Below are positions 16,671 through 25,621 of a stretch of 64,000 nucleotides of DNA, one piece after another. This DNA comes from Natronosporangium hydrolyticum. Lineage in GTDB: Bacteria; Actinomycetota; Actinomycetes; Mycobacteriales; Micromonosporaceae. Positions within the stretch are counted from its first letter, which is position 1, and the number at the start of each line of letters is the position of its first letter. A model generated the notes under the pieces. The model was not told where the DNA came from. It saw nothing but the letters and a program-made list of their open reading frames with translations, and did no database searches. The position numbers and the translations under genes are program-made. Location of the stretch: positions 1,674,001-1,738,000 of the forward strand of contig NZ_CP070499.1 of assembly GCF_016925615.1 (NCBI RefSeq), read 5' to 3'.

Positions 16671-17342
16671 ATGCGAGTGCTGGTTGTAGAGGACGAACGC
16701 AACCTGGCCGATGCGATCGCGCGGGGCCTGCGGCGGCAGGGGATGGCGGTCGACGTTGCTTACGACGGCGACACCGGTCACGAAATGTCGTATGTGACCC
16801 GGTATGATGTGGTCGTTCTGGACCGGGACTTACCCGGCAAACACGGCGACGAGATCTGCGCCGAGCTTGCGGCGTCCGGCGCCCTCACCCGGGTGTTGAT
16901 GCTGACCGCCGCGGACAGCGTCGATGAGCGGGTGGCCGGGCTGCAGTTGGGCGCCGACGACTACCTGCCGAAACCGTTCGCCTTCAACGAGCTGGCGGCC
17001 CGGGTGCGGGCGCTGGGCCGGCGGGCGACGCCTCCGGCACCGCCGGTGTTCACCGTCGCCGACTTGGTGCTCGATCCCGCCAAGCGCAGCGTCAGCCGCG
17101 CCGGCACGCCGGTCGAGCTGACCCGTAAAGAGTTCGGGGTGCTGGAAGCGCTGCTGTCGGCGCGCGGTGGGGTGGTCTCCAGCGAGGAGCTACTGGAGCG
17201 GGTGTGGGACGCCAACGCCGACCCGTTCACGACCACGGTCCGGGTGACGGTCCGGACATTGCGTCGTAAGCTCGGTGACCCGCCACTGATCGAGACGGTG
17301 GTCGGCTCCGGCTACCGGGTCGCCCGGGACGCTGCCGGATGA
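16671..17342 (+). CDS. OmpR/PhoB-family response regulator
   Basis: A 223-residue regulator. The receiver domain has the acidic pair (EDE), the phospho-acceptor Asp in VVLDRDLPG and the Lys in YLPKPF. A winged-helix DNA-binding domain fills the C-terminal half (ELTRKEFGVLEALL...GYRVA). Two ATGs are possible, 16665 and 16671. The second fits the family start MRVLVVEDE and lies 7 nt after a TAGGTT -10-like box (16659-16664), suggesting a leaderless transcript. It overlaps the kinase gene by 4 bp. Confidence 0.93.
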   Translation: MRVLVVEDERNLADAIARGLRRQGMAVDVAYDGDTGHEMSYVTRYDVVVLDRDLPGKHGDEICAELAASGALTRVLMLTAADSVDERVAGLQLGADDYLPKPFAFNELAARVRALGRRATPPAPPVFTVADLVLDPAKRSVSRAGTPVELTRKEFGVLEALLSARGGVVSSEELLERVWDANADPFTTTVRVTVRTLRRKLGDPPLIETVVGSGYRVARDAAG

Positions 17343-18394
17343 GCAGCCGCTGGCTGCGCCGTGTGCCGCTGCGTCCCACACTGCGGCTGCGGCTGATTCT
17401 GCTCAACGGGGCGCTGCTCTTCGGCTCAGGGTTGTTGCTCGGGGCACTGGCTTCGCTGCGTTGGGAACAGCCCACCGGTCTGCTTACGGTAGGACTGCCG
17501 TCGCTGCTGCTGGTCACCCTGCTGGGGATGGGCATGGCGTGGCTACTTGTCGGGCGGGCGTTGCGACCGCTGCACCGGGTCACCGCCACCGCGCAACGGC
17601 TCGGTGAAGAGAACCTCGACGAACGGATCCGGTACGCCGGCGCCCACGACGAGGTCGCGGAGCTGGCCGGCACCTTCGACGCGATGCTGGACCGGCTGGC
17701 GGAGTCGTTCGAGAGCCAGAAACGGTTCGTCGCCAACGCCTCCCACGAGCTGCGTACCCCGCTGGCGGTGATGCGGACCGAGGTCGACGTGACTCTCGAC
17801 GATCCCGATGCTGACCTGGGCGAGTACCGGCGGATGGCGCGGGTGGTGCGCGACGCCTCGGAGCGCGCCAACAGTCTGGTCGAGGCGCTGCTGGTGCTCG
17901 CCCGCAGCGAGGCCCAGTCCGGGCGGCGGCTGGTCCGCAAGGTGGAGACGGACCTGGCCGACGGCGCCGCCGCGGCGCTGTCGGCCATCGACCGCGAAGC
18001 GAAGCGGCTCAGCCTGCACATCTCCACCACGCTCGATCCGGCCCCGGTGGTCGGCGATCCGAGCCTGCTGGAACGGCTCGCCGGCAACCTGCTTGAGAAC
18101 GGTGTCCGCTACAACCATCTCCACGGTCAATTGTGGGTGGAGACCGGGGCCGACCCGGAATATGCCTGGCTGGTGGTCGCGAACACCGGCTTCGAAGTGG
18201 CGCAGGCGGACGTGCCCGGCCTGTTCGAACCGTTCCGTCGGGGTGGCCGGGAGCGGACCGGCGCCCGCGGCGCGGGGCTCGGGCTGGCGATCGTACGGGC
18301 GGTCTGTGACGCCCACGGTGGCACGGTGAGCGCGGTGGCGCTCGACGAGGGCGGGCTGGAGGTCACCATCCGGCTGCCCGTAGCCTCCGCTTGA
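17339..18394 (+). CDS. HAMP-domain sensor histidine kinase
   Basis: A 351-residue kinase starting at ATG 17339, which overlaps the regulator stop. Two membrane helices (about residues 18-40 and 48-68) enclose only a very short outside loop, so it probably senses a membrane or intracellular cue. A HAMP linker follows, then the H-box ASHELRTPLAVM with the phospho-His near residue 137, and an ATPase domain with N, G1 and G2 boxes (NLLENGVRYN, RGAGLGLAIV). Its signal is unknown. Confidence 0.93.
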   Translation: MSSRWLRRVPLRPTLRLRLILLNGALLFGSGLLLGALASLRWEQPTGLLTVGLPSLLLVTLLGMGMAWLLVGRALRPLHRVTATAQRLGEENLDERIRYAGAHDEVAELAGTFDAMLDRLAESFESQKRFVANASHELRTPLAVMRTEVDVTLDDPDADLGEYRRMARVVRDASERANSLVEALLVLARSEAQSGRRLVRKVETDLADGAAAALSAIDREAKRLSLHISTTLDPAPVVGDPSLLERLAGNLLENGVRYNHLHGQLWVETGADPEYAWLVVANTGFEVAQADVPGLFEPFRRGGRERTGARGAGLGLAIVRAVCDAHGGTVSAVALDEGGLEVTIRLPVASA

Positions 18395-18407
18395 CCCTCC
18401 CGGCCCT

Positions 18408-18486
18408 CTTGGTTGGCTGGGGAGGGATCAAGCGCCCGGAAAAGTCCGACATTCCGGTGCGCAAGATCCCTCCCCAGCCAACCAAG
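18408..18486. repeat. Long nested hairpin with 22-bp perfect arms
   Basis: Bases 18408-18429 and 18465-18486 are perfect 22-nt inverted repeats (CTTGGTTGGCTGGGGAGGGA... and its complement). The 35-nt interior folds again (GCGC and CCGGAA pairing with TTCCGG and GCGC), giving one ~79-nt nested hairpin. It lies between the kinase stop and the convergent fadB-like stop (18507). It may be a terminator, but it is longer than needed and looks like a miniature palindromic element. Confidence 0.75.
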
Positions 18487-18506
18487 TTGGGCTACTCGGG
18501 TCGGGT

Positions 18507-20585
18507 CTACTCAGGCACGCTCGCGACCCCCGGCGGCAGGAACCGGCCACCGTTGACCCGCTCCGACACTCCGGCACGGTCCAGGTAAGGAGTAATCCCG
18601 CCCAGGTGGAACGGCCAGCCGGCGCCCAGGATTAGGCACAGGTCGATGTCGCGCGGGTCGGAGACCACCTGCTCGTCGAGCATCAACTGGATCTCCTGCG
18701 CCAGGGCGGCCAGCGCCCGGTCGCGTACCTGTTCGCCGGTACGCGGGTCGTCGCCGGTCTTGAGCTTTGCAACCAGCTCCGGGTCGAGCGAGCCGTCCTC
18801 GGTGAGTAGCGTGGTGGCGCCGCTCTCCGCGAGCCGGGCCAAGTTTTCGCTAACCCCGAACCGGTCCGGGAAGGCATCGTGCATAATCTGTGCGATGTGG
18901 TGGGTCACCCCGGTGCCCACCAGCTCCAACAGTCGCAGTGGCCGCATCGGCAGGCCCAGCGGGTCCAGTGCGGTGTCCGCCACCGCCACCGGAGTGCCGT
19001 GGTCGATCGCGTCGAAGACCTCACCGAGGAACCGGAACAGCAACCGGTTGACCACGAACGCGGGCGCGTCCCCCACCAGCACACAGGACTTCTTGAGTTG
19101 CTTGCCGACCGAAAGCGCAGTGGCCAGGGTGGCATCGTCGGTAGTCCCGCCGCGTACCACCTCCAGCAGCGGCATCACCGCGACCGGGTTGAAGAAGTGG
19201 AAACCGACCACCCGCTCCGGGTGCTTCAAGCCGGCGGCCATGTCGGTCACCGACAGCGACGAGGTGTTGGTAGCCAGGATGCACTCGGGGCTGACGATCT
19301 CTTCTAGCTCGGCGAAGATCCGCTGCTTCAGCGAGAGCTCCTCGAAGACCGCCTCCACCACGAAGTCTGCCTTCGCGTACGCCTCGGTCTTGTCCACCGT
19401 GCCGGAGACCAAGCTGCGTAGCTTCGCCGCCTTACCCTCGTCGAGCCGCCCCTTGGCCCGCAGCTTGTCAATCTCGCCCTCAACGTAGGACAGACCTTTG
19501 TCGACTCGGTCCTGGTCGATATCGGTCATCACCACCGGCACCTCCAGCCGGCGGGCGAAGAGCAGCGCCAGCTGGCTGGCCATCAACCCGGCGCCGACGA
19601 CGCCGACCTTGCTGACATCGCGGGCCAGCTTCCGGTCCGGGGCCCCGGCGGGTCGCTTGGCCCGTCGCTGGACCAGGTCGAAGGCGTAGACGCCGCTGCG
19701 TAGCTCGTCGCTCATGACCAGGTCGGCCAGGGCCTCGTCCTCGGCTGCGGCACCCTCGGTGAACGAGGTGTCCTTCGCCGCCGCCAACAGCTCCAACGCC
19801 CGGTACGGTGCCGGTGCGGCCTGGTGGAGCCGCTCGTCGAGCTGCTGCCGGGCGAAGGCCACCACCCCGTCCCAGGCGTCCGGGTCGATCTCCGGGCGGG
19901 ATACGGCGACGTCACCGCGGACGACGCCGGCCGCCCACTCCAGGGAGCGCTCCAGGAAGTCGGCGGGCTCGAGCAATACGTCGGCGATGCCCAGCTCGGC
20001 GGCCTTGTCGGCGCGGAGCATCCGGTTCTGCTGCAACGGGTTCTGGATCACCACCTGGGCGGCGCCGATGATGCCGATCAGGTTCGGTAGCAGCTGGGTG
20101 CCGCCCCAGGCTGGTACCAGGCCGAGCATCACCTCGGGTAGCGCCAGCGCCCGCGCGCCACCGGAGAGGGTGCGGTAGTGGCAGTGCAGCGCCAGCTCCA
20201 GCCCGCCGCCCATCGCGGCGCCGTTGATAAAGGCGAAGGTCGGTACCGGCGAGTCCCGGAGCCGCCCGAACACCCGATGGCCGAGCTGCCCCAGCTCCAA
20301 CGCCTGCTCCCGGCTGCGGATCAGCGGCATCCCGTTCAGATCAGCGCCGACGCTGAAGATGTACGGCTTGCCGGTGACCGCGATGAACGCGGGGTCGGCG
20401 GCGAGCGCCTCCTCGATCGCCTGCTCCAGGCTGGCCAACCCGGCCGGCCCGAGGGTGCTCGGCTTGGTGTGGTCGTGGCCATTGTCCAATGTGATCAGGG
20501 CTGCCGGCTTGGCGAGCCCGGGTACGGTCACCTGCCGCAGCAGCGCGTTGGTGACGACTTCTTCTGCGAACTCCACGTCACTCAC
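18507..20585 (-). CDS. FadB-like trifunctional beta-oxidation enzyme
   Basis: A 692-residue enzyme. GTG 20585 was chosen (AAGGAA upstream; product begins VSDVEFAEEV), although the frame reaches 20624. Residues 1 to ~300 form an enoyl-CoA hydratase/isomerase domain with its oxyanion-hole GVGADLNG and GAAMGGG segments. Then come the NAD-binding GVVGAGLMASQLA (about residue 340) and 3-hydroxyacyl-CoA dehydrogenase domains with GFHFFNPV. It carries out hydration and oxidation of fatty acyl-CoA. It lies 55 bp downstream of the thiolase gene, as in a fadAB operon. Confidence 0.92.
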   Translation of the reverse strand: MSDVEFAEEVVTNALLRQVTVPGLAKPAALITLDNGHDHTKPSTLGPAGLASLEQAIEEALAADPAFIAVTGKPYIFSVGADLNGMPLIRSREQALELGQLGHRVFGRLRDSPVPTFAFINGAAMGGGLELALHCHYRTLSGGARALALPEVMLGLVPAWGGTQLLPNLIGIIGAAQVVIQNPLQQNRMLRADKAAELGIADVLLEPADFLERSLEWAAGVVRGDVAVSRPEIDPDAWDGVVAFARQQLDERLHQAAPAPYRALELLAAAKDTSFTEGAAAEDEALADLVMSDELRSGVYAFDLVQRRAKRPAGAPDRKLARDVSKVGVVGAGLMASQLALLFARRLEVPVVMTDIDQDRVDKGLSYVEGEIDKLRAKGRLDEGKAAKLRSLVSGTVDKTEAYAKADFVVEAVFEELSLKQRIFAELEEIVSPECILATNTSSLSVTDMAAGLKHPERVVGFHFFNPVAVMPLLEVVRGGTTDDATLATALSVGKQLKKSCVLVGDAPAFVVNRLLFRFLGEVFDAIDHGTPVAVADTALDPLGLPMRPLRLLELVGTGVTHHIAQIMHDAFPDRFGVSENLARLAESGATTLLTEDGSLDPELVAKLKTGDDPRTGEQVRDRALAALAQEIQLMLDEQVVSDPRDIDLCLILGAGWPFHLGGITPYLDRAGVSERVNGGRFLPPGVASVPE

Positions 20586-20640
20586 TGCAGTTCCTTCCTT
20601 GCTTCGCGGCTGCGGTCCTCGCACGGTGCGGTGTTCGCGC

Positions 20641-21831
20641 TCACTGGCCCTCCCAGTGCGGGTTCTCCCAGATCACGGTGCCGCCCATGCCGATGCCGAT
20701 ACACATCGCGGTCAGCCCGTACCGCACCTGCGGCCGTTCCGCGAAGTGCCGGGCCAGCTGGGTCATCAGCCGGACCCCGGAGGCGGCGAGCGGGTGGCCG
20801 ACCGCGATCGCGCCGCCCCACGGGTTGACCCGCGGGTCGTCGTCGTCGATGCCGAAGTGGTCGAGGAAGGCGAGCACCTGCACCGCGAACGCCTCATTCA
20901 GCTCGAACAGGCCGATGTCGTCGATGGACAGTCCCGCCAGTCGCAGCGCCTTCTCGGTCGAGGGGACCGGGCCGAAGCCCATCACCTCCGGCTCCACCCC
21001 GGCGAACCCGTACGAGACGAGCCGCATCGCCACCGGCAGGTCGAGTTCGCGGGCGACCTCCTCGGCGGTGACCAGGCAGGCGGTGGCGCCGTCGTTGAGT
21101 CCGGCGGCGTTGCCGGCGGTCACCTTGCCGTGCGGGCGGAACGGAGTCTTCAACCCAGCAAGGGCGGGCAGCGAGGTCTCCCGCGGCGCCTCGTCGACCC
21201 CGGCCAGACCCCAGCCGGCCTCGGCGTTGCGGGTCGCGATCGTTACCAGGTCGGGCTGTAGCTTGCCGTCGGCGTACGCCTTGGCGGTGCGCTCCTGGGA
21301 GGCGAGCGCGAAGGCGTCCGAGCGTTGCTTGCTGATGTGCGGCAGCCGGTCGTGGAGATTCTCCGCGGTCGCGCCCATCACCAGCGCTGACGGGTCGACC
21401 AGCTGCTCGGCGAGGATCCGAGGGTTGGGGTCGACCCCCTCACCCATCGGATGCCGGCCCATGTGCTCGACGCCGCCGGCGAACGCGGCGTCGTAGGCCC
21501 CCATGGCGATGCCGCCGGCGACGGTGGTGACCGCGGTCATCGCGCCGGCGCACATTCGGTCGATGGCGAAGCCCGGCACCGACTTGGGCAGTCCGGCCAG
21601 CAACGCGGCGGTCCGGCCGATGGTCAGGCCCTGGTCGCCGATTTGGGTGGTGGCGGCGATGGCGACCTCGTCGACCCGCTCGGGCGGTAGCTGCGGATTT
21701 CGTCGTAGCAGCTCCCGTAGACAGCGGATGACCAGGTCATCGGCTCGGGTCTCGGCGTACATCCCGCCGGCTTTGCCGAACGGGGTACGGACGCCGTCGA
21801 CAAATACGACATCCCGGGCGGTTCGTGGCAC
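20641..21831 (-). CDS. Acetyl-CoA C-acyltransferase (thiolase, FadA type)
   Basis: A 396-residue thiolase. The nucleophilic cysteine lies in FAIDRMCAGAMTAV, the catalytic His in AIAVGHPLAASG and the second Cys in AMCIGIGMGG, so the active site is complete. It cleaves 3-ketoacyl-CoA in the last step of beta-oxidation. It is the first gene of a two-gene minus-strand operon with the FadB-like enzyme. Its start is at ATG 21831. Confidence 0.94.
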   Translation of the reverse strand: MPRTARDVVFVDGVRTPFGKAGGMYAETRADDLVIRCLRELLRRNPQLPPERVDEVAIAATTQIGDQGLTIGRTAALLAGLPKSVPGFAIDRMCAGAMTAVTTVAGGIAMGAYDAAFAGGVEHMGRHPMGEGVDPNPRILAEQLVDPSALVMGATAENLHDRLPHISKQRSDAFALASQERTAKAYADGKLQPDLVTIATRNAEAGWGLAGVDEAPRETSLPALAGLKTPFRPHGKVTAGNAAGLNDGATACLVTAEEVARELDLPVAMRLVSYGFAGVEPEVMGFGPVPSTEKALRLAGLSIDDIGLFELNEAFAVQVLAFLDHFGIDDDDPRVNPWGGAIAVGHPLAASGVRLMTQLARHFAERPQVRYGLTAMCIGIGMGGTVIWENPHWEGQ

Positions 21832-21919
21832 TGCGCGCCTCCTCTAGCTGGGGCGTGGACCTTCTTGCCACCATGCTACCCGTCAGTAACCTCGGCGGGG
21901 CGCCACCGGGCCGACCGGG

Positions 21920-22738
21920 TCACGGGATATCGGCCAGGAAGCGACGGACCTGTCCGTCGAAGACGGTCGGCGACTCGAAGTAGCTCTCGTGGCCCAGGCC
22001 GGGAAGCACCACGAGCTGGGCATCGGGGATCGAGGCGAAGAGCTGCTCGGCGATCGCCAGCGGTGACCGCTCGTCAAGGCTGCCGTAGAGCAGCAGGGTG
22101 GGCACCTCGATCAGCGGCAGGACATCGCGTAGGTCCGCCTCCGCGAAACCGTGTGCCATGACCCGGGTCGCCGCCGGCCGGATGTCGGACATGATCTGAG
22201 CCAGGTACGCCGCTTGGTCGTCCGACATCGCTGAAGAGAACAACCCAGGCACCGACTCGGGTGAGAACCGTCCATGCGACAGCTGTTGCGCCACCGCGAG
22301 CGCCGCGTGTCGACGTTGCTCGACGGCCTCCGGGGGGAGCGAGCCGGCCCATCCGGCGTACCCGCCAGCGAGCAGCAGGGAGCTGGGCAGCGACGGGTGG
22401 CGGCGGTAGAGCTCCAGCGCGAGCCCGGCGCCGAACGAGTGGCCCAGGATATGCGGCCTGGTCAATCCCAGCGCGGCGACGAGCTCCGCCAGGCGGTCGG
22501 CGTACTCGGGCAGGCGGAACGTCTCCGGTGGGTCGGCGGAGCCGCCGCAGCCGGGGGCGTCCCACGCCACCACGGTGAACTCGTCGGACAGGTCCGCCAG
22601 CTGGGCGTGCCACACCCGGCTGTCGCAGAGCGCCCCGTGCAGCAGCACCAACGGTGGCCCGGCGCCCACCCGGCGGAAGGCGATCCGCAAGCCGCCCACC
22701 ACTGCGTACTCCAGGTCCGGCAGCGGGGACCAGCTCAT
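21920..22738 (-). CDS. Alpha/beta hydrolase
   Basis: A 272-residue alpha/beta-hydrolase-fold protein. The oxyanion strand VLLHGALCDSRVW, the nucleophile elbow GHSFGAGLAL, a late Asp (LYGSLDERSPL) and the final His (LPGLGHESYF) give a full catalytic triad. There is no signal peptide. The substrate is unknown; esterase, lactonase and haloperoxidase-like enzymes share this layout. It is encoded upstream of the thiolase on the same strand with an 88-bp gap and may be separate. Confidence 0.88.
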   Translation of the reverse strand: MSWSPLPDLEYAVVGGLRIAFRRVGAGPPLVLLHGALCDSRVWHAQLADLSDEFTVVAWDAPGCGGSADPPETFRLPEYADRLAELVAALGLTRPHILGHSFGAGLALELYRRHPSLPSSLLLAGGYAGWAGSLPPEAVEQRRHAALAVAQQLSHGRFSPESVPGLFSSAMSDDQAAYLAQIMSDIRPAATRVMAHGFAEADLRDVLPLIEVPTLLLYGSLDERSPLAIAEQLFASIPDAQLVVLPGLGHESYFESPTVFDGQVRRFLADIP

Positions 22739-22829
22739 CTCTCCAGCCTAACCTCGAGGCGGGCGCTGGCTGGCTCGGATGGCATCTCGCAAGGCAGTGA
22801 TGTCGGTGGCTGCCGGTAGGTTGCCGAGC

Positions 22830-23786
22830 ATGTCGGCTGAGTCGAGTCCTCACGACGCGGTGTTCCGGCGGATGCTGAGCAAGCCCGCCAACGCCGCCTC
22901 ACAACTTCGTGCGTTGCTGCCCGCCGAACTCTCCGAGAAGCTGGATCTTGGCCGGCTGGCGCTGCATCCGGGCAGCTTTGTGGACCCTACCCTGCGGTGG
23001 CGCCACACCGACCTCCTGTTCACCGCCCCGTTGGCCGGCCACGACGCCTACATCTACCTCCTCATCGAGCACCAGAGCAGCAGCGACAAGCTCATGCCGT
23101 TGCGGATGCTGCGCTACATCATGCGGATCTGGGACAAGCACCTCGACGCGAACCCCAAGGCCGATCGGCTGCCGGCGGTTATCCCGCTGGTGGTCCACCA
23201 CAACCGTCGCGCCTGGCACGCCCCCAGAGACCTGTCCGACCTGATCGACCTCGACCCCGACACCGCCAAAGCCGCCAGCGAATACCTCCCCCAACTGCGG
23301 TTTCTGCTCGACGATCTTACGGTGGTGGATGAGGCGGCACTGCGGGCGCGGCCGGTCACCGCGCCGCTGCGGCTGACCCTGCTGTTGCTAAAGATCGCCC
23401 CGGGCAATCCCGGTCTGGCCGAGGATCTGCGGCGGTGGTCCGATCAACTGGCGGAGGTGCTGCGCCGGCCCGGCGGCTGGGACGATTTCGTCTGCCTGCT
23501 CAGCTATATTCAGAGGGTAGGTGAGTTACCCGCTGACGAGCTGCATGACCTGGTCGCCGAGCTGGGACCCACCGCAGAGGAGGCGTTCATGACCATCGCG
23601 GAACAACTGGAGGCCCGGGGCGAGGCCCGGGGGCGGGCCGAGGCGCTGGCGGAGTTCCTGGCCGCCAGGTTCGGGCCGTTGCCGCAGCACGTGCGGGACC
23701 GTCTCGACGCCGCCACCCTCGACCAGCTCAAGACCTGGACCGGTCGGATCGCCACCGCCGACACACTCGCGCAGGCCTTGGACTAG
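22830..23786 (+). CDS. Rpn family recombination-promoting nuclease/putative transposase
   Basis: A 318-residue protein from ATG 22830 (MSAESSPHDAVFRRML). The N-terminal HDAVFRRML and the FVDPTLRWRHTDLLF...YLLIEHQSS core match Rpn/YhgA-like PD-(D/E)xK nucleases, whose Asp and Glu-x-Gln are visible. The C-terminal helix-rich part ends with a Glu/Ala/Arg-rich segment. Rpn proteins promote RecA-independent recombination and are linked to phage defence; many are annotated as transposases. It opens an accessory patch. Confidence 0.85.
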   Translation: MSAESSPHDAVFRRMLSKPANAASQLRALLPAELSEKLDLGRLALHPGSFVDPTLRWRHTDLLFTAPLAGHDAYIYLLIEHQSSSDKLMPLRMLRYIMRIWDKHLDANPKADRLPAVIPLVVHHNRRAWHAPRDLSDLIDLDPDTAKAASEYLPQLRFLLDDLTVVDEAALRARPVTAPLRLTLLLLKIAPGNPGLAEDLRRWSDQLAEVLRRPGGWDDFVCLLSYIQRVGELPADELHDLVAELGPTAEEAFMTIAEQLEARGEARGRAEALAEFLAARFGPLPQHVRDRLDAATLDQLKTWTGRIATADTLAQALD

Positions 23787-23797
23787 TCGTCACCGAG

Positions 23798-23905
23798 GTG
23801 CCGTGGGATCTGGAGCTGGCGGAGGCGTTGCGTACCTCCGGGCTGGCCGTACCTGAGGAGCGAGTGGTGGAGCTGCTATTCGCGGACCTGGCAGGCACAG
23901 CGTAA
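23798..23905 (+). CDS. Possible 35-aa ORF after the Rpn gene
   Basis: GTG 23798 to TAA 23903 gives 35 residues of credible helical composition (WDLELAEALRTSGLAV...). It follows the Rpn stop by 11 bp in another frame. It could be a tiny gene, or the displaced C-terminus of the Rpn protein after a frameshift. No ribosome site is obvious. Confidence 0.3.
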   Translation: MPWDLELAEALRTSGLAVPEERVVELLFADLAGTA

Positions 23906-23916
23906 GGTCAGCGGTC

Positions 23917-24774
23917 GTGGCGGTCGTGATTGATGGTCAGGCGTTCGGCGACTCGCTACCGGTCGAGGTGCGGCAGGCGGCGGATGCGCTGCAGCGGGCC
24001 GGTGCGGTGGGTGAGGTCGAGTCGGTCAACGGCGGGGCTCAGGCGGCGGTACGCGAGGAGCGGGGAGCTTTCCTGCCGTGGGTGGGTGTGGTCGACCAGG
24101 AGTTGACCCGTGAGTGCGACTGCCCGGCGCCGCCTGGCGACTGGTGCGGGCACGCGGCAGCGGTAGCGCTGGTGGCGATCGAGTCAGAGATCCGATGGTC
24201 CGGCGATGCGAGCCCACCCAGCACCATCGAGGTGTCTGATGAGTACGCGCACTACCTGGCCGCGGTGGCGCGGGTCCCGCCGCGACAGTTGGCGGAGCTG
24301 GTGGCCGCGCAGGCGGTCGCGGGCCGCCAGTTCGCGGTGGACCTTCTTGCGGCGGCGGGGATGCTCGGGGCGCCCGACCGCGCCGCGTTCGACCGGTTCG
24401 CGGAGGTGGTGTCGGCCGCCGCCGACGTGACCGGTAGGCGCCGTTGGGAGATCCGGGACATCGAACTCGCGGGGCAACAGTTGGTGGACGAGGCGCAGAT
24501 CCTCGGTTCGTATCCGGCGACCCCTGAGGCGTTGGAGCTGATCGAGGAGGCGTTGCTGGTCTGGGATGAGCTGGCAGGCTTCCTGATCGACGCCTACTAC
24601 CTGCGAAACATCGACCCGGACGAGATCAGCGGGCCGCTGGTCGGCGTCCATGCCGACCTCTGCGACCGGCTGGGCATGGACGCCTACGAGGTGGCCAAGC
24701 GCCGGGACGATCTGATCAGACGCTGCGACCACGACACGGTCGACCCGGCTGCCTACCGCGAGCTTCTCCAGTGA
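23917..24774 (+). CDS. SWIM zinc-finger protein
   Basis: A 285-residue protein from GTG 23917. At about residues 67-80 it has CDCPAPPGDWCGH, the Cys-x-Cys-xn-Cys-x-His pattern of a SWIM zinc finger, which in other proteins binds DNA or partners. The rest is helical and acidic with no recognised domain. It overlaps the next gene by 4 bp, suggesting joint expression. Its role is unknown; nearness to an Rpn nuclease and a low-GC patch hints at accessory function. Confidence 0.72.
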   Translation: MAVVIDGQAFGDSLPVEVRQAADALQRAGAVGEVESVNGGAQAAVREERGAFLPWVGVVDQELTRECDCPAPPGDWCGHAAAVALVAIESEIRWSGDASPPSTIEVSDEYAHYLAAVARVPPRQLAELVAAQAVAGRQFAVDLLAAAGMLGAPDRAAFDRFAEVVSAAADVTGRRRWEIRDIELAGQQLVDEAQILGSYPATPEALELIEEALLVWDELAGFLIDAYYLRNIDPDEISGPLVGVHADLCDRLGMDAYEVAKRRDDLIRRCDHDTVDPAAYRELLQ

Positions 24775-25345
24775 GCTCCCAAACCCCTGCTCACTCCGTT
24801 GTGCCTTCGGACGGGTGGGAGTTGACTCGGGCTATCAGGACCGACGCTGGGATGTTCGGGGTCTGGCAGCCCGAGCACTTCGTAGGTGTGGCCAGCTTGG
24901 ACGAATGGGAAAGCGAGGTGTCCGACGACGTTGCGCTTCTCCGTCACATCGAGGTAGGAGTGTTCGTTCCGATCAACATCGGGGAGGTGGTGCTTATCAA
25001 TTCACCGTCCGATATGGGGACCCTTCCGGCGGCCTGACGGAGCGCGAAAGCCGGCACCGACTGGTTTCGTCGAAGCCATATTTGCTGATCGCTAAGGGGC
25101 GGACTGCACTTGGTGGGCTAGAGGCTGTGGGTCAATATTCGGGCATAGATTCCGTGGCGCTGCCTACGGGCCTGGGGCGCTACGCCGTTACCATCCACTT
25201 GATCGATTGGAAGGCTGAGTCTGGCGCTGCTGATCCAGATGGGAAGCCAACGACGAACGCGCTGTCGGATTTCGTTATTGAGGTCTCCCTCGAGTCCGGG
25301 AATAAAGAGTATCGCCTACTCTTGGCTACATTCGATCAACCGTAG
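24771..25345 (+). pseudogene. Frame-disrupted hypothetical gene
   Basis: The GTG 24771 frame stops at 25037, but a second frame (to 25345) carries on with sequence of the same character. The best join is near 24983-24992, where ...PINIG in the first frame can be followed by GAYQFTVRYGD in the second, in a G-rich run (ggggaggtgg). The joined protein would be ~190 residues, apparently beta-rich, of unknown family. Either one base was gained or lost, making it a pseudogene, or there is a sequencing error. GC content falls within this gene. Confidence 0.6.
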
Positions 25346-25621
25346 ATATCGGGTCTTCGAGGTTAATACGGCGGCCCGACTTCATTTTAGCGGTTCGCGA
25401 GAGACTGCCGGCTTCACAATGTTCTTTGAGGAGGGCGGCTTCTCCGCAAGCTGGATGTCACGAGGCGTAAATGGCCGAAATCACGGCAACCGCTAGCGCC
25501 TGTAGGCGCCAGGCAGTCGATTGAAACTGAAGTGCTCGTAGGTGGTCTTCGGGTTCCCGAGCTCTTGCCCGACCATATATAGCAGCTAGCTGCGCAGGCT
25601 TAAGCCATGGGAGGGAGAATT
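25346..25621. other. Low-GC intergenic stretch
   Basis: This 276-bp AT-richer stretch shows no convincing gene. A forward frame (25239-25496) overlaps the preceding gene and has no ribosome site. A purine block at 25609-25617 serves as ribosome site for the next gene. Confidence 0.45.

Noticed and set aside
22830-23786. Calling the Rpn gene an insertion sequence
   Set aside because: No flanking inverted repeats or target duplications were seen; Rpn proteins are nucleases and the transposase label is historical.
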